Shown here piece by piece: positions 15,192-24,671 of a stretch of 29,708 nucleotides of DNA. The translations under genes were made by a program, and so were the position numbers. The DNA comes from an uncultured Flavobacteriales bacterium (GTDB taxonomy: Bacteria; Bacteroidota; Bacteroidia; Flavobacteriales; UBA1820). Each line of letters opens with the position of its first letter. Within the stretch, counting starts at the first letter, position 1. The stretch spans positions 1 to 29,708 of the forward strand of contig CALJDR010000065.1 in the NCBI GenBank assembly GCA_938023515.1, read 5' to 3'. The notes beneath the pieces are model-generated. The model was not told where the DNA came from, did not search any database, and saw nothing but the letters and a program-made list of their open reading frames with translations.

Positions 15192-18100
15192 TTAAATATC
15201 CCGTACACAGCGGACGGAGAAGCCCTCCATACCCGGAATCGACTGGTAATTGTCGAACACGAACGAGGAGCCTGAACCCGATGAACTCAGATAATACCCC
15301 GTAGCCAGATACCACATACTACCGCCGCTAATAGTACTCGTCCACAGGTTGGACTGCGCCCCCGTGCCGATCAGGCGCCCTTCTTCCAAGGCCCCGAAGG
15401 AAAACTGGCCGAAACGCGAGCCGGTGCCCGGCACAAAAACGGACGCGTACGTATAAGGGTTGTACAACAACATCCCGGCAAAGGCCACTTCCGCCCCTTC
15501 CCCCACCATGGTGGGTACCGTGAACGGGCCGTAAGTGGTCGATCCGATCGTAAAAGCGGGTTCCTGGCTATACACATCCTGCCCCTCGTCGGTATGCCCC
15601 TGCGTATTGGGCACGCGGATGGGACGCCGGTCGAAATACCCGTCCGCCAGATAACCGCGCAACATATTGTCGTAGTTGGACTGCGCTTTACCGTTCTTAG
15701 GCTTCAACCAAAAAGACTGGCGCATTTCCGATTTCAACACCTCGCCCGAAGTACCGGTAGGCCCATCGGCGGGACGGCGGTACCCCGGCGGGCAGACTTC
15801 CGTTCCTCCCGTATTTATGTTCGAATTATTTTTCCAGCCGGCGTCGCTGGCTTTGCCTACCGGGTAATACGCCCGCCGGGAAGTCCCCTGGAAGATATAC
15901 CCGCCCTGCGAAGGATATTGGGTCAGCGCGCCCCCGTTCACCGGGACGTCGTATTGTTTGAGGCTCATTTTGTCGGGCGGCACTGTTATGTTGTACGGCA
16001 GCATTTTGACGGCCAGGCCCCGGTTGACGCTGAATTCGTCGATCGGGTCGCTCTGGCGCATCAGGTAGTCCTCGCATTCGCCCTGGCGGACGTAGATCAA
16101 GTGGGTGCCGTGCTGGTGTATCAAGGCGATAAGTCCGTACCGGGGCTGCGCCGTCAGGGCCGCCGCACCCGTAGCCAGCTGGCTTTTCAGCCCCACGCGG
16201 AAAAATATCTTGTCCCCCTTGCCGGAAACGACCGATTTGCCTTTCTGGGCACGGGTAAACTGGCAGTTGGCCTCGACGTCGGCATCGCTGGTCCACTGGG
16301 CGTTGTCGTATTTGCTCGTATTGTCCGGATCGGATTCGTCGTATCCGTAAGGATAGGCCGAATGAATGCCCGGATCTTTGCTGTCGTGGGTATCGAGTTC
16401 GATGAAATCCTGCCCGACCACCACCACGGCCGACCAGATGGCCGAAGGATCGACCTTCAGGGGTTTGATACGGATGATGCGCTCGGCCGTCTGGTCGGCC
16501 CGGTAGTAAACGCCTACGTATGTATAAGGACGTAACTGCACCAACTGGGTATAGACGTCCATCTTTTCCTGGTAGAACGTCACTTTGGTGCGGCCTTCGT
16601 CCTGCGCGCTGGTCACATAAAACTCGCCGGAGCGTTCCGAAACGTTGTCCTTATACCCGATATTGGCCGTAATATGCGCATAGAGGGTATCCGATGCCTC
16701 GTTGTCGAACAGGTCTTCGGAGGTAGCCACCTGGGGATAGACGCCCGAGGTACCGGAAAAACGGATGCTGCTCTTTATATCCCCGCCCGTGCTCCGGTCG
16801 CCCAGACCGGCATGGGGGAATACCATTTCGTCCGCGACGGCACCCAGGTTGGGGTGACGGGTGATCTGTATCACTTTACTCAAATCGCCGATGTGTATCA
16901 CAAGGGATCCGGACGTAAATTTCTCGGTGAAATTCACGTTCACCTGCATATCGGTAGTCGAAGCCACCGAAAGGGGCATCGATTTCGCTCCGCCCGAAAA
17001 GGTCAATCCGTCGCCCACAGCCGTGATCGATCCCGGGCTCCAGACGATGTCGGTGGGAATGGTATAATTGAGCACTGTGGCCAAAACATTGGAAAGAGCG
17101 CCCGTACGGTATACGACAAGGCTGCTGTTGGACACCCCGAGGTACTGCTCGCCGTTGGTGACGATATCGTGCGAGAAAGGATCGGTCACCGTAATATCGT
17201 AGTTGATATCGCGGTTCGTCGGCTTGCCGTCCATCGCCTGCCGGGCAGTAGCGTACCCTGCGGTGGCTATTTTGCGGACGGTGATAACGTATTTATAGTT
17301 CCGTTTGACGTCCAGAAAATCCTTGCCGTCCCACAGGTCGAGCCGGTGGTAACCCGTCACACCCCGGTATGTGCATTTGACGATGACAAAAGATTGGTTC
17401 GCCTGGGGCGATTCGAATACATACAAGGGCTCGGTAGTCAACGGATCGGCGGAAGACATTCCGCGCATCATGTTGTCCAGCGAATAGGCCGTACCGGAAA
17501 CCAGCCCTGCATAATGCCCCAGGTCGGCCGCATCGGTAATACTGCCTATATTCTCGAATACATACCCTTTGGAGGGGGCATTCCCCATATTGGCTCCTTG
17601 CAGGGAGAATTTTGTGTCGCCGGTACCGTTTACCACCGTAACCCGCGCCGTGGCGCGTTTGAGGGTGACGGCCACTTCCCCGGCCGTTTTCAGGGCATTG
17701 GCACCGGAATAATCCAACAGAGGGGAAGTCATCGGCGAATAATTGGGATCCTCGATGATATTTCCGCCGGCGTCCCTGCGCAGTTGCACGATGAGTTTCG
17801 AGCGGACCTCGCCCAGAGTGGAAAGTTTGCTCAGATCGGTCCCTCCGGCGATATTGGTAGCGACATTGGCCAGGATATACACATATCCGGAGGTAGTCGC
17901 ATCCTTCAGGGCTGCATAATACGTATGCTCGCCCAGCGTCGTCCCCTCGGCCCAGTCGATAATTTTGGCATCGTCCGTATTTCCGTTGAAAACCAAAACA
18001 TATACATTACTGATGGCATCGTCCGTCCCGCTGCGGGTATCGACCACTTTTTCATCGGCGGTGACCAAACTCAGCCGCAAGTTGACGCCGTCCGTCCCTT

Positions 18101-18206
18101 CGGGGCGGAACGGTTCTTTCATGCACGATCCGCACAGCAAGACCAGGATGGCCAGGACGCCGGGGAAAAGGACCGATCGCTTTATTTTCTTTTCCATGTT
18201 CTTCAT
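15192..18206 (-). CDS. Large fimbrial lipoprotein with C-terminal FISUMP-type domain, probable tip subunit
   Basis: The protein has 1004 residues. MKNMEKKIKRSVLFPGVLAI followed by LVLLCGSC gives a lipoprotein signal (Cys28). The N-terminal part resembles fimbrillin-type proteins (VNLRLSLVTADEKVVDTRSG, then ISNVYVLVFNGN). The centre is beta-rich. The last 200 residues (PPGYRRPAD, then SNLWTSTISGGSMWYLATGY, ending GMEGFSVRCVRDI) have the layout of the Fibrobacter succinogenes major paralogous (FISUMP) domain, which often ends secreted Bacteroidetes proteins with GFSVRCVRD. As the last and largest gene of the operon it is most likely a tip or accessory adhesin, like the tip proteins of P. gingivalis Mfa pili. 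I chose ATG 18206; ATG 18197 is also possible, and the open frame up to 18248 would overlap the previous gene. The gap to that gene is 25 bp. Confidence 0.78.
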   Translation of the reverse strand: MKNMEKKIKRSVLFPGVLAILVLLCGSCMKEPFRPEGTDGVNLRLSLVTADEKVVDTRSGTDDAISNVYVLVFNGNTDDAKIIDWAEGTTLGEHTYYAALKDATTSGYVYILANVATNIAGGTDLSKLSTLGEVRSKLIVQLRRDAGGNIIEDPNYSPMTSPLLDYSGANALKTAGEVAVTLKRATARVTVVNGTGDTKFSLQGANMGNAPSKGYVFENIGSITDAADLGHYAGLVSGTAYSLDNMMRGMSSADPLTTEPLYVFESPQANQSFVIVKCTYRGVTGYHRLDLWDGKDFLDVKRNYKYVITVRKIATAGYATARQAMDGKPTNRDINYDITVTDPFSHDIVTNGEQYLGVSNSSLVVYRTGALSNVLATVLNYTIPTDIVWSPGSITAVGDGLTFSGGAKSMPLSVASTTDMQVNVNFTEKFTSGSLVIHIGDLSKVIQITRHPNLGAVADEMVFPHAGLGDRSTGGDIKSSIRFSGTSGVYPQVATSEDLFDNEASDTLYAHITANIGYKDNVSERSGEFYVTSAQDEGRTKVTFYQEKMDVYTQLVQLRPYTYVGVYYRADQTAERIIRIKPLKVDPSAIWSAVVVVGQDFIELDTHDSKDPGIHSAYPYGYDESDPDNTSKYDNAQWTSDADVEANCQFTRAQKGKSVVSGKGDKIFFRVGLKSQLATGAAALTAQPRYGLIALIHQHGTHLIYVRQGECEDYLMRQSDPIDEFSVNRGLAVKMLPYNITVPPDKMSLKQYDVPVNGGALTQYPSQGGYIFQGTSRRAYYPVGKASDAGWKNNSNINTGGTEVCPPGYRRPADGPTGTSGEVLKSEMRQSFWLKPKNGKAQSNYDNMLRGYLADGYFDRRPIRVPNTQGHTDEGQDVYSQEPAFTIGSTTYGPFTVPTMVGEGAEVAFAGMLLYNPYTYASVFVPGTGSRFGQFSFGALEEGRLIGTGAQSNLWTSTISGGSMWYLATGYYLSSSGSGSSFVFDNYQSIPGMEGFSVRCVRDI

Positions 18207-18231
18207 AAATGCTCCGCTTGTCGTCAAAGGA

Positions 18232-20031
18232 TCAGTTCCAGATCGCATAAACGGTCGTCGTAGTTCCGGTAGGCACCACCTCGCACGACCCCGGGATAGG
18301 AGCGTTCACCGCAGGCACACCCGTCTTGGAATAGCTCCAGTAGAGGAAAGATTTCCCGGCCGGGGCAGTGAATTGTCCCTGCGGATCCGCCACGGAGAGT
18401 GTCGAACCGACCAGCGCATTGCCGCCTAACTCGCCGTATTTCACCGAATGGACAACGACTCCCGTACCGTCGGCAGTCGTCCCGCCGTTGGCATCGAATA
18501 TGATCGTGCCCATCACCGGATTGGCTTGCACAGAGATACTCCGGCGGAGCCCCCCTGCATTGAGCGTGAGAGTATATATATCGGAATCGCCGCTATAGGT
18601 AGCCGCATCGGCAAACCGGAGGTCGATATACCCGTTATAAGGATATTGTTTGTCTTCCCCTGCGGCATAGATATGAAAATTGCCCGTATTCGCACCGGCT
18701 GTTCCGCTAAGGTCGCTGAAAACGGTATTCACATCGAAATCTGCCGTGGCGTTCTTTTTACCGGCGGCCTCGATATAAGGATTGGCCTGGTTGGTCCAGA
18801 AATACACCCGGACTTTGGAAGTGGACATATCCGCCGCCAGGTTCGACACGTTGAGAAGCGGAGTATCGGAATCCACGTTCACATCCTCCCCGGCCGTCCA
18901 GGGCTCTATGCCCACCACGACCTGGAACACCTGCAGCGTCCCTTTGGAAGAAACCGTGGCTTGCACATTATACAGAGTATTGCGGGACACGACGAAATCC
19001 TCCCGGGTAAGGTCTTTCAGGTCGGACGGGGCGGAGGCGTCGTAAAGCTTATTCACGCCGTTACCCAGCGGTATCTTGTACACGCTGCTGATCGTCTCGC
19101 CCGTATCGGCGGAGTAGTATTCGGCATTGACCTGTATGTAGGTATACTGCCCATTATCGACATAATTCTGCGCGATAACGTATTCCGGAATGTAAAAAGT
19201 CAACGGGTCGGTAGCCTGTCCGGTCGTCGTTCCGTCCGTTTCGATGGGTTGGGAAAAGGTTTTGGTCGCCGAAGAGACCAGCGGTCCGGCGTAAGTCAGC
19301 GATACATCTCCCACATAACTGAACTGGGGTATACGCACGACCGAAGCGCTCTTTATTGTGATCTTATCCCGGCCGACCTGAAATGCCGGATCGTTTATCG
19401 CCCCGGCTTCGAGTTTCAGGGTCACTTTGGCCAGGTTTCTTTTCAGCGGCATATCGACAATCCGCCCGTTCCCTGCGTTCCATTGGAACAGGGAAAGTTC
19501 CCCGGTTTCGGTGAACATCGGGACATACCCTCTATTGTCCGCGCCATTATCCGTACCGGTAATCTTTACATCCATCACATCGGTGCTGCCATACTGGTTG
19601 TAATACCGAAGCTGGAAATCCCGCACCTGGTCCATCGTGTAGTCGCCATCCATGGCCGCCGTTTCGTTGGCCAGGAGCATCACGTTTATACTTTGTTTGG
19701 GCAACATCTCGGAAATGCGGTAAGCCCCTCCCTGATTGACAAAATAGGTATAAGAACCCTGCGGGACATCTGCCGCGGCATCCGCCGTCTTGTACATCTT
19801 GTTTAAAAGCATCGTGCCGTCATCGGTCGAAAAGACAAAAAGGCGGAGCGTACGGATCGCATTCTCCGCATCCGTACCCGGCTCGGAAGCCTTTGCCGAG
19901 ATCACCAAAGCGCCGTCCGCTCCATTCGGATCGAGTCCGGCGGATTCTTTCTGGCACCCACCCGCCAGCAATAACAGCGGGGAAAACACCAGCGCAGCAA
20001 ACCGTTTTCGTATAACGCAGTGCATTTTCAT
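18232..20031 (-). CDS. Minor fimbrial lipoprotein with C-terminal InlB/Flg_new-type repeat
   Basis: The protein has 599 residues with a lipoprotein signal ending LLLLAGGC (Cys26). The first half looks like a fimbrillin or Mfa-type subunit (AIRTLRLFVFSTDDGTMLLN, then MPLKRNLAKVTLKLEAGAIN, the KRNLAKV strand being typical). The last 85 residues carry a Listeria-Bacteroides (Flg_new/InlB B-repeat) module: GTIIFDANGGTTADG, then GKSFLYWSYS, ending TTTVYAIWN. Such modules are small beta-grasp folds found in adhesins. It lies 17 bp behind the anchor gene and 25 bp before the tip gene. By position it corresponds to the accessory subunits of Mfa-type pili, though I cannot assign an exact orthologue. 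Confidence 0.75.
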   Translation of the reverse strand: MKMHCVIRKRFAALVFSPLLLLAGGCQKESAGLDPNGADGALVISAKASEPGTDAENAIRTLRLFVFSTDDGTMLLNKMYKTADAAADVPQGSYTYFVNQGGAYRISEMLPKQSINVMLLANETAAMDGDYTMDQVRDFQLRYYNQYGSTDVMDVKITGTDNGADNRGYVPMFTETGELSLFQWNAGNGRIVDMPLKRNLAKVTLKLEAGAINDPAFQVGRDKITIKSASVVRIPQFSYVGDVSLTYAGPLVSSATKTFSQPIETDGTTTGQATDPLTFYIPEYVIAQNYVDNGQYTYIQVNAEYYSADTGETISSVYKIPLGNGVNKLYDASAPSDLKDLTREDFVVSRNTLYNVQATVSSKGTLQVFQVVVGIEPWTAGEDVNVDSDTPLLNVSNLAADMSTSKVRVYFWTNQANPYIEAAGKKNATADFDVNTVFSDLSGTAGANTGNFHIYAAGEDKQYPYNGYIDLRFADAATYSGDSDIYTLTLNAGGLRRSISVQANPVMGTIIFDANGGTTADGTGVVVHSVKYGELGGNALVGSTLSVADPQGQFTAPAGKSFLYWSYSKTGVPAVNAPIPGSCEVVPTGTTTTVYAIWN

Positions 20032-20048
20032 ATACTTCTTTCCTTAAT

Positions 20049-21155
20049 TCAGGAAACAGGGTAAATGTTCGTCACTTTCCATCCGTCCACATAGACCGTG
20101 AAAGTCAATTGACCTCCGGATGTTTTTTCGGCCTTGAATTCAATGTCGAAATGATCCTGCCGGTCGAGGTATTCCAATGTGGGCAGTTCCATAACAGGGT
20201 CTCCGTCGTTGTCGGTAATAATATGGCCCTCGGAATCCCGGGCCGGAATCTTTGCCTGCAGGATAGTGCCTACGACATCCAATCCCTGGCATATCACCAG
20301 GTTGGACGGTTTATAGACCACATCGAGACTCAGCAAAGCGTTGGAGAACGGGTCCGTCCGGGGGCACATCAGGCGCATGGTCTTTACTTCCCCTTTAAAG
20401 GCATCCCCTTCGACCGAAAAACCGAAAGGCGTATATTCCATCCGGGCAGCGAATTCCCCGACCAGGTTGTCGTATTTGTAATGCCCGTTGCGCCCGGAAA
20501 TGCGGATGTCGAAATCACTTTCTTCCGCCGCACGGCCGACGGGTGTCAGGCTTGAAAGGCCGGATACGATGATCCGGATGACGTTCGTGTTTTTGACCAA
20601 TGCCGTGGGCACTTCGGTATATTCCCCTGCTTTTACCGTTACGCTGCGTACCAAACCATGGAACAGGTCGTTGAACGGGCACGCACAAGGAGAAGCCACC
20701 GAGTCGTCGGTCAGTCCGCCGGTATATTTCAGGAACATCCGCAGGTCTTCCAGCCGGGTCTGCCCGATGACAGCCCCGCACGATTCTTCGTTGGTAATGT
20801 CGTTCTCATGGGCGATGCAGAACGTTTTGAGGACCTCTTCGTCACCCGCCCAGGTGAGGACGGTATACGTGCCCGGGGCGAGGTCGACCTGCCGCTGGTA
20901 ACCGTTGGCTATTTCTGTTTTGGCAGGAGGCTTCAACGTGTCGAAAAGCACGCCGTTCGCGTCAAAAATATAGGCCTGAAGATACGCTACCCGGTCTCCC
21001 AGCCGGTCGGCGTAGTCCATATTGAGGTCGAAGCGGTATTTCAACACTACGCCTTGGAACACCCCCGGGCAATCCGCGACATCCTCCTTTATGCAACCCT
21101 GCAGGGCCAGCAATGCCCCGAACGACAGAAGGGCGAAAAAACTCTTTCTGAACAT
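20049..21155 (-). CDS. FimB/Mfa2-family fimbrial anchor lipoprotein
   Basis: The protein has 368 residues. The lipoprotein signal ends LLALQGC (Cys21) and is followed by IKEDVADCPG, the acidic-then-CP motif typical of FimB/Mfa2 proteins. Other family-like parts are DRVAYLQAYIFDANGVLFDT, GTYTVLTWAGD and the C-terminal VYVDGWKVTNIYPVS. Known role in the family: anchors the type V pilus in the outer membrane and limits its length. It follows the major fimbrillin gene after a 150-bp gap that contains a terminator-like hairpin, and precedes the minor subunit by 17 bp. Confidence 0.85.
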   Translation of the reverse strand: MFRKSFFALLSFGALLALQGCIKEDVADCPGVFQGVVLKYRFDLNMDYADRLGDRVAYLQAYIFDANGVLFDTLKPPAKTEIANGYQRQVDLAPGTYTVLTWAGDEEVLKTFCIAHENDITNEESCGAVIGQTRLEDLRMFLKYTGGLTDDSVASPCACPFNDLFHGLVRSVTVKAGEYTEVPTALVKNTNVIRIIVSGLSSLTPVGRAAEESDFDIRISGRNGHYKYDNLVGEFAARMEYTPFGFSVEGDAFKGEVKTMRLMCPRTDPFSNALLSLDVVYKPSNLVICQGLDVVGTILQAKIPARDSEGHIITDNDGDPVMELPTLEYLDRQDHFDIEFKAEKTSGGQLTFTVYVDGWKVTNIYPVS

Positions 21156-21219
21156 AGCCTGAATGCTGTAATTAATGCGTCAGACACTATCATCCTCCGC
21201 AAATCGAACTCATTAAAAA

Positions 21220-21258
21220 CCGGCCGTTCTTTTCCACAGATCCTTTCCCCCAGGCCGG
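21220..21258 (-). terminator. Terminator-like hairpin between major fimbrillin and anchor
   Basis: On the minus strand CCGGCC (21258-21253) can pair with GGCCGG (21225-21220) across a 27-base loop and is followed by TTTTT. A separate 6-bp hairpin, CCCAGG with CCTGGG, lies just upstream at 21273-21289. Partial termination here would make more major subunit than anchor, but the long loop keeps the call weak. Confidence 0.4.
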
Positions 21259-21305
21259 CATTAGGCATCCGCCCCAGGATCTCCCTGGGACGGACGTTTC
21301 GGTCA

Positions 21306-23126
21306 TTAAATGACCGGATACATATTCTGGACCGTCCAAGGCAATACCTGAACTTTTACGATCAATTCGGCGCCCGGCATTTCGGGATCCGGGTCTACCG
21401 GGTCGGTAGGCTGTACGTCTCCGGGGTGTCTCCCTCCCGGAACCGGTACGTTGCCGATGAACGAATAAAGCAAATCGTTCAGGTTGAAACGGTAGATATT
21501 CCCTTTCTCGAAGGTGGTGAGGTAGCTGCCTTTGCCTTCCTGTTCCTGGGAGAACAGCTTAACGGTAATGAATTCCTTGGAGGCTACGTATTTGCCGGCC
21601 GCGTAATCGGTAGCATTGTCGTAAGCTTTCACCTTGAGGACGATATGGGGCATCTCGGTCATCAGTTTATCCTTATCGTTGGCGCCGGTAGCCGATTTCT
21701 TGGCCTGGGGATAGATCTGGTAAGCAGCTGCCTTTGCATCCTCGACACCCAGGTTGCGCTGAGTGGAATAGAATTTGGACTTCCCTGCGATCACTTCCGC
21801 CTTGCCGGTAATCACGTCCATATGATCGGTCCCATTCAATGCCGGGAAAGCAATGCTCTGTACCGATTTGGAAGAGGCAATACGGTCCCACATGTTCCCC
21901 ATGCACAGGAACGTATTGCTGGCCGAAGTGCCGGCCGTATGCCAGCCTGCGGTGTGGAACGCATTGTACCAGTTGGTCCAGTAAACGGCCGACTGGCTGC
22001 CGGGCCACGGGTGCAGGTAAGGATCGTACGTGATATCGCGCACTTTGATATTGTTGATGAATATCTCCTCCACATCGACGGCATAGAAGCGGTTGGGAAG
22101 CCATCTGACCTGCTTGGCTGCATCGTAATAGGGATTCGGCACCCAACCTTCGCCGGGAGTGGAAGGATCGTCTATATCGGCTTCCGTATCGAACGTATTG
22201 CCGGCAGGATATTTGCCGGTACGCGGTTGGGGGACCCCCACGCTGCCGGAGGTCTTATGCCAATAGTATTCGGAAATATAGACGGTGTTCTTGTCAAAGC
22301 CATTGCCGCCGTCTTCCAGGGTACCCGTACCCCGGGTGCCGTATTTATAATTGCCCTTGTCGTCGGCATCGGACTCCTGTTCCTTCGTGGCTGCCAGGTA
22401 GTCGGTAAGGCTCATCGTGCTCCAATGGTTATTGTAGTAGTCGATCCAGACCGCATAATCGGCCACATTAATGCCTCCGAACACTTCCATGCGCGCCATA
22501 TAAGGACGTACTTTGAAAGCGACCGTATAGGACGGAACATCCTGATTGGTCGTACCGGGAGTCTCGTTCCCTTTCAATTCGACCCCGGAACCGTAATTAT
22601 CGGTCACCAGGTAAACCCGGTCGAGATTGTCATCCCCGTTCGCATAAGCATCGCCCGAACCGTTCGTATTGTCGCGGTAATTGAAATAATTGATATTGGT
22701 CACCGCTTTGTGATCGGGAGTCGGGCAGTTGAGGATCACATCCACCTTGGTGGCCCCTACCGGCAGTCCGACCGAAACACCCTTAGCATCATTTGCTGTG
22801 GTATTGCTTCCCGCATTGCCGTCGCTATCCCGGTAATTTCCGAAGAGAGCATCTTTGATCTCGCCGGTGCTCAGGTCGGTACGTCCAATCTCGGCGCCGT
22901 ATTCATTGTACGAGATCACCGTTACGGCAAATATCTTGGGGTTGACCGTTGTGGTATTGTCGGCCGCGCCGGGATGCCCGCCTTCTATATCGCGGGTGAT
23001 CACGCGGTTGACATTTATCTTGATGTTGGCCACCGACGCCTTGTCGGATGCATTGGGCCCTGAATTCTCTTTCTGGCAAGAGAACATTGCCATGGCTGCA
23101 AAGGCCATCAAAATCAGTCTTTTCAT
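21306..23126 (-). CDS. Mfa1-like major fimbrillin lipoprotein (type V pilus shaft)
   Basis: The protein has 606 residues. MKRLILMAFAAMAMFSC is a lipoprotein signal (Cys17). The early segment ASVANIKINVNRVITRDIEG has arginines where protease maturation of type V fimbrillins could occur. The second half includes a large loop domain and ends with the strand VKVQVLPWTVQNMYPVI, the form of C-terminal strand used for strand exchange in type V pili. The size, the position directly before a FimB/Mfa2 gene and the fimbrillin style all point to the main shaft subunit. Known for the family: exported as a lipoprotein, cleaved, and polymerised on the surface. It lies 48 bp behind the DUF3868 gene. Confidence 0.8.
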   Translation of the reverse strand: MKRLILMAFAAMAMFSCQKENSGPNASDKASVANIKINVNRVITRDIEGGHPGAADNTTTVNPKIFAVTVISYNEYGAEIGRTDLSTGEIKDALFGNYRDSDGNAGSNTTANDAKGVSVGLPVGATKVDVILNCPTPDHKAVTNINYFNYRDNTNGSGDAYANGDDNLDRVYLVTDNYGSGVELKGNETPGTTNQDVPSYTVAFKVRPYMARMEVFGGINVADYAVWIDYYNNHWSTMSLTDYLAATKEQESDADDKGNYKYGTRGTGTLEDGGNGFDKNTVYISEYYWHKTSGSVGVPQPRTGKYPAGNTFDTEADIDDPSTPGEGWVPNPYYDAAKQVRWLPNRFYAVDVEEIFINNIKVRDITYDPYLHPWPGSQSAVYWTNWYNAFHTAGWHTAGTSASNTFLCMGNMWDRIASSKSVQSIAFPALNGTDHMDVITGKAEVIAGKSKFYSTQRNLGVEDAKAAAYQIYPQAKKSATGANDKDKLMTEMPHIVLKVKAYDNATDYAAGKYVASKEFITVKLFSQEQEGKGSYLTTFEKGNIYRFNLNDLLYSFIGNVPVPGGRHPGDVQPTDPVDPDPEMPGAELIVKVQVLPWTVQNMYPVI

Positions 23127-23174
23127 GCTTATCGGTTTTTTAATTTTTTATCATAGATTGTGCAAGCTTTCTTT

Positions 23175-24671
23175 TTACCGGACAATTTGCCGGAGGTTTT
23201 CAGCCGCTGCGCCGACCCCTGCCTGGGAAGCCGATTTCAGATAATTCGCAGCAGAATCATAATTGCCTTTCAGAGCCTCCAGTACACCCATGGCATTATC
23301 CCACTGGGGTGTCCGGTCGGCCGCTTTTATCCGTTCCAGGTATTTTTCGGCAGAAACCGTATCCCGGCGCTCCAACGCTGCGTTGGCCGCGTTGAGATTG
23401 GCTACGGGGTCGTCCGGGAACATTTTCACTGCCGTTTCGAACACTTCGACGAATTGCGGAGTACCGCTCTTGTACTGGTTGGCCACCAGGTACATTTCGT
23501 TGAGACTCAAATCCTGCGGACGCGTCCCGATCAATTCTTTTGCTTTATTCACGTCGAAAGCCTGCACCTGGTAATCGACCCGGCAAACGGCCTTGCGCAG
23601 GGACGGATAAAATTCCTTGTACAGATACCGGTACGGTTCTCCGTTCTTCAGGTCCATCAACTGCTTTTTCCGGCTGGTATTGGTTTTGTAGTCGATCTCG
23701 TTGGGAACGTTCCGGATAATATTCAGTACTTGTGCTTTCCAAGGCACATCCAAAGTCTCCACTATTTTCTCCAAATCGCCCCAGTTCTCCCCGCCGAACT
23801 CCACGTGGTAGATCGATGCCGGATAACCGAACGATGGCATCAGGTAATCGGCCAGGGCACGAGCACGGCCTTCGGAAAGTCTTTGGTTGTTGGCCAAAGT
23901 CCCCTCCGGGGAAGCGTATCCGACCACATGTATCTTACGCACCTGTAGATCGGGATTGTCCTTCAATTCGGCGATCAGGGCGGTAGCCTTTTGCAACTCG
24001 GCGGAATTGGACATATAATCCGGGTAGATTCGGATATCCGATACCGGGAAATTCAGGAACAATTCAGCCTCCGCCGCGCGTTCCTTTACAGCCTCCGACA
24101 CCGGTTGTATATAGGCCAGATAAGGTATCAGCTCTTTCTGTTCGAGCGAAACCCGATCGGCGACCCGGAATATATCCAGCACCCGGGGCGCCCCTCCGCA
24201 GCCGCAGAGAGATTCCCGCATATCCAGTCCGGCCGATTCCATCCAAGGCTCGTAAAAAATGGTCTTCTCGTATGCAATCTGTTTATCGCCTCCGGAGGGG
24301 TATCCTTTTACCACGGCATAAGGGCCATTAGCTTTGTACCGGGAACGCTGCTGTTTTCCCATCAGGGCTATCTCGCGTTTCCAGGCTTTGTAATTATTGC
24401 GGCCTTTGACCGTAACTTCCGGCAATTCTTTTCGCCGGTCGGCAGCGGCCAGTACCGGAATAAGACTGATCGAACGGCGCGAATCCACATTCACCCCGCT
24501 GATGTCATACAATATTTTCACATGGAGAGAATCCCCACGCTGCTCCAAGGCCAACGGCGTGATACCGATTCGCCCGGAATACTCTTTTTGCTGGGCAAAG
24601 GCCGGCAAAGCGACCAACGCCGACAGGATAAACAGGATGTATGTCTTCTTTCGTTTCATCTTTCCGCTCAT
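23175..24671 (-). CDS. DUF3868 protein with OmpA-like motif and C-terminal TPR helices
   Basis: The protein has 498 residues with a Sec signal (ILFILSALVALPAFAQ, cleavage after AFA near residue 26). The N-terminal 180 residues match the DUF3868 type found in Bacteroidales pilus loci. Next comes an OmpA-like stretch, VRKIHVVGYASPEG then NNQRLSEGRARALADYLMPS, suggesting peptidoglycan contact. The last 90 residues are TPR-like (DPVANLNAANAALERRDTVS; NYDSAANYLKSASQAG). ATG 24671 overlaps the stop of the DUF3575 gene in ATGA, which favours it by translational coupling; ATG 24659 is the alternative. Inferred role: a periplasmic or outer-membrane assembly factor for the pilus. Confidence 0.82.
   Translation of the reverse strand: MSGKMKRKKTYILFILSALVALPAFAQQKEYSGRIGITPLALEQRGDSLHVKILYDISGVNVDSRRSISLIPVLAAADRRKELPEVTVKGRNNYKAWKREIALMGKQQRSRYKANGPYAVVKGYPSGGDKQIAYEKTIFYEPWMESAGLDMRESLCGCGGAPRVLDIFRVADRVSLEQKELIPYLAYIQPVSEAVKERAAEAELFLNFPVSDIRIYPDYMSNSAELQKATALIAELKDNPDLQVRKIHVVGYASPEGTLANNQRLSEGRARALADYLMPSFGYPASIYHVEFGGENWGDLEKIVETLDVPWKAQVLNIIRNVPNEIDYKTNTSRKKQLMDLKNGEPYRYLYKEFYPSLRKAVCRVDYQVQAFDVNKAKELIGTRPQDLSLNEMYLVANQYKSGTPQFVEVFETAVKMFPDDPVANLNAANAALERRDTVSAEKYLERIKAADRTPQWDNAMGVLEALKGNYDSAANYLKSASQAGVGAAAENLRQIVR

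Noticed and set aside
16674..18263. 529-residue plus-strand frame inside the pilus operon
   Set aside because: It mirrors the tip lipoprotein gene on the other strand. The minus-strand product has a lipoprotein signal and domains; this one has none.
18448..19806. 452-residue plus-strand frame
   Set aside because: It is a shadow of the minor fimbrial subunit; its His/Ile/Arg-rich composition is typical of antisense translation.
20658..23063. 801-residue plus-strand frame across two pilus genes
   Set aside because: It is antisense to the anchor and major fimbrillin genes and spans their intergenic gap without any recognisable domain.
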